Assembly: GCA_022393335.1 (NCBI GenBank)
Contig: JAJEKB010001195.1
Span: 582,166 to 646,165 of the forward strand
Origin: Macrotrachela quadricornifera
Taxonomy: Eukaryota > Rotifera > Eurotatoria > Philodinida > Philodinidae
Length of the DNA stretch: 64,000 nucleotides
Direction: 5' to 3'
Part shown: in pieces, positions 63,389 to 64,000 of the stretch
How positions within the stretch are numbered: position 1 is the first letter of the stretch
Layout of the letters: every line of letters begins with the position of its first letter
Made by a program: the position numbers and the translations under genes
Notes under the pieces: model-generated
Databases searched by the model: none
What the model was told of the DNA's origin: nothing
The model's input: only the letters and a program-made list of their open reading frames with translations

Positions 63389-63432
63389 TATTTCTAAGTA
63401 GAATAGATTATTATATGAATTTTGTGTTTCAG
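63389..63432 (+). promoter_or_regulatory. Intercistronic spacer, acceptor directly at the SYF2 ATG
   Basis: The spacer is 44 bases. It ends GAATTTTGTGTTTCAG, and the SYF2 ATG is the very next base. This is the tightest example in the window of a 3' splice site abutting a start codon. Confidence 0.55.
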
Positions 63433-63819
63433 ATGAATAAAGAAAAATCTACGAGTGATACAGACAATAAACGTGTCGAACGATTGGAACGATTGAAAGA
63501 ACTTCATTTTCGACGAGTATATATTAAAAAATTGTTTTATTTTCTTTTTTGACAATATTCTTTTGTAATTTATAGAATGAAGCTCGAAAATTAAATCATG
63601 CCGAAGTTATTGAAGAAGATCATCGAAAAAGTCTACCAACAAATTATGAACGTCGCTGTGAACGTGTTAAAAAACAAGAAGAACAAGTAAAACGACGACG
63701 TGAAGCTACAGATGCTGGCCTTGATTATGAACGTGTTGAACAATTAGATTGGACAGCTGAAGAGTGTGATAAATGGGAGAAAAAACGCAAGAAAAAAAAT
63801 CCTGATGTTGGATTTGACA
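63433..63819 (+). CDS. SYF2: Pre-mRNA-splicing factor SYF2, N-terminal part
   Basis: Exons 63433-63516 and 63576-63819 encode about 109 residues: RLERLKELHFRRNEARKLNH, AEVIEEDHRKSLPTNYERR, GLDYERVEQLDWTAEECDKW and KKRKKKNPDVGFDS. These match SYF2 up to its conserved NPDLGFSDY. SYF2 (p29) is a spliceosome component linked to the NineTeen complex. The expected continuation (YAAAQLRQYHRLTKQI and the C-terminal half) is not found in the remaining 180 bases. The donor GACA/GTATGT either leads to exons beyond the window or, if unspliced, the frame stops at a TAG eight codons later. It is the fourth gene of the plus-strand chain. Confidence 0.85.
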
Positions 63820-64000
63820 GTATGTTAAATATTCTCGACTAGATATTTTTTTAAGTTCTATTGACAGAAGGCTATAATAAAACAAAATAATGTTACGATT
63901 AAGCGAACAGACGGATAGAAGAAAAAAAAAGTGACGTATGGAAATTTATATTAGTCTATAAAATAAAAAAGAATATTCTGAAATATATCTGATTGGTTAC
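63820..64000. other. Right edge, probably SYF2 intron
   Basis: No SYF2-like coding sequence is recognisable here in any frame. An acceptor-like TATTGACAG near 63868 would give a short nonconserved tail and a stop, so I do not use it. Confidence 0.4.

Noticed and set aside
1..64000. Bacterial-type features: operons with ribosome sites, CRISPR arrays, prophage, insertion sequences
   Set aside because: All supported genes are spliced animal genes; no direct-repeat arrays or bacterial gene groups were seen.
1..64000. tRNA or rRNA genes
   Set aside because: I scanned for T-loop-like GGTTCGA and B-box patterns with paired stems and found none convincing; a covariance-model scan would be decisive.

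Overview
The window looks like nuclear DNA of a small invertebrate animal. It is AT-rich, and its genes are broken by many short AT-rich introns (about 45-100 bases, GT-AG) with strongly A/T-ending codons. Gene content is purely metazoan: a Hippo-type kinase, synaptobrevins, an aminergic-type GPCR, a FERM-PDZ tyrosine phosphatase, SETDB1-type histone methyltransferases, Mediator and Integrator subunits. Spliced-leader-like acceptors next to start codons, tightly packed same-strand genes, and a SETDB1-type pair together suggest a bdelloid rotifer (Rotaria/Adineta-like). That assignment is inference, not proof. All exon models come from reading splice sites by eye and checking that phases join; no alignment or transcript was available.

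Left part, 1-8.1 kb. On the minus strand lie UQCC1 and, 38 bases downstream of its stop, the start of an MST1/2 (Hippo) kinase that runs off the left edge. MED28 (minus) is divergent from two tandem synaptobrevin genes (plus), which meet a metallophosphoesterase gene (minus) tail to tail.

8.1-28.5 kb is gene-poor. It holds two adjoining long inverted-repeat (foldback) elements at 9.2-11.1 kb, a secreted PAN/EB-like protein gene (12.2-13.6 kb), a repeat-bearing desert, a class A GPCR gene (18.2-21.2 kb) and a 7-kb stretch with no gene that I can support.

28.5-50.9 kb is a dense run of minus-strand genes. In transcription order: an LHFPL-like tetraspan protein, a small unrecognised protein, two tandem ubiquitin-like/CCCH zinc-finger proteins, two tandem SETDB1-like methyltransferases and PTPN3/4. 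The paired methyltransferases beside paired zinc-finger proteins form the most interesting neighbourhood. Bdelloids are reported to have expanded SETDB1 in connection with N4-methylcytosine marks.

50.9-64 kb. After a 3.8-kb gap come an unrecognised small gene (plus), a PRDX4-like peroxiredoxin (minus) with an apparent homopolymer frameshift in its signal peptide, and a plus-strand chain DRAP1-NUDCD1-INTS15-SYF2. The spacing of this chain (208, 56 and 44 bases from stop to start) and the pyrimidine-AG sites just before each start codon look like a trans-spliced operon. SYF2 runs to the right edge.
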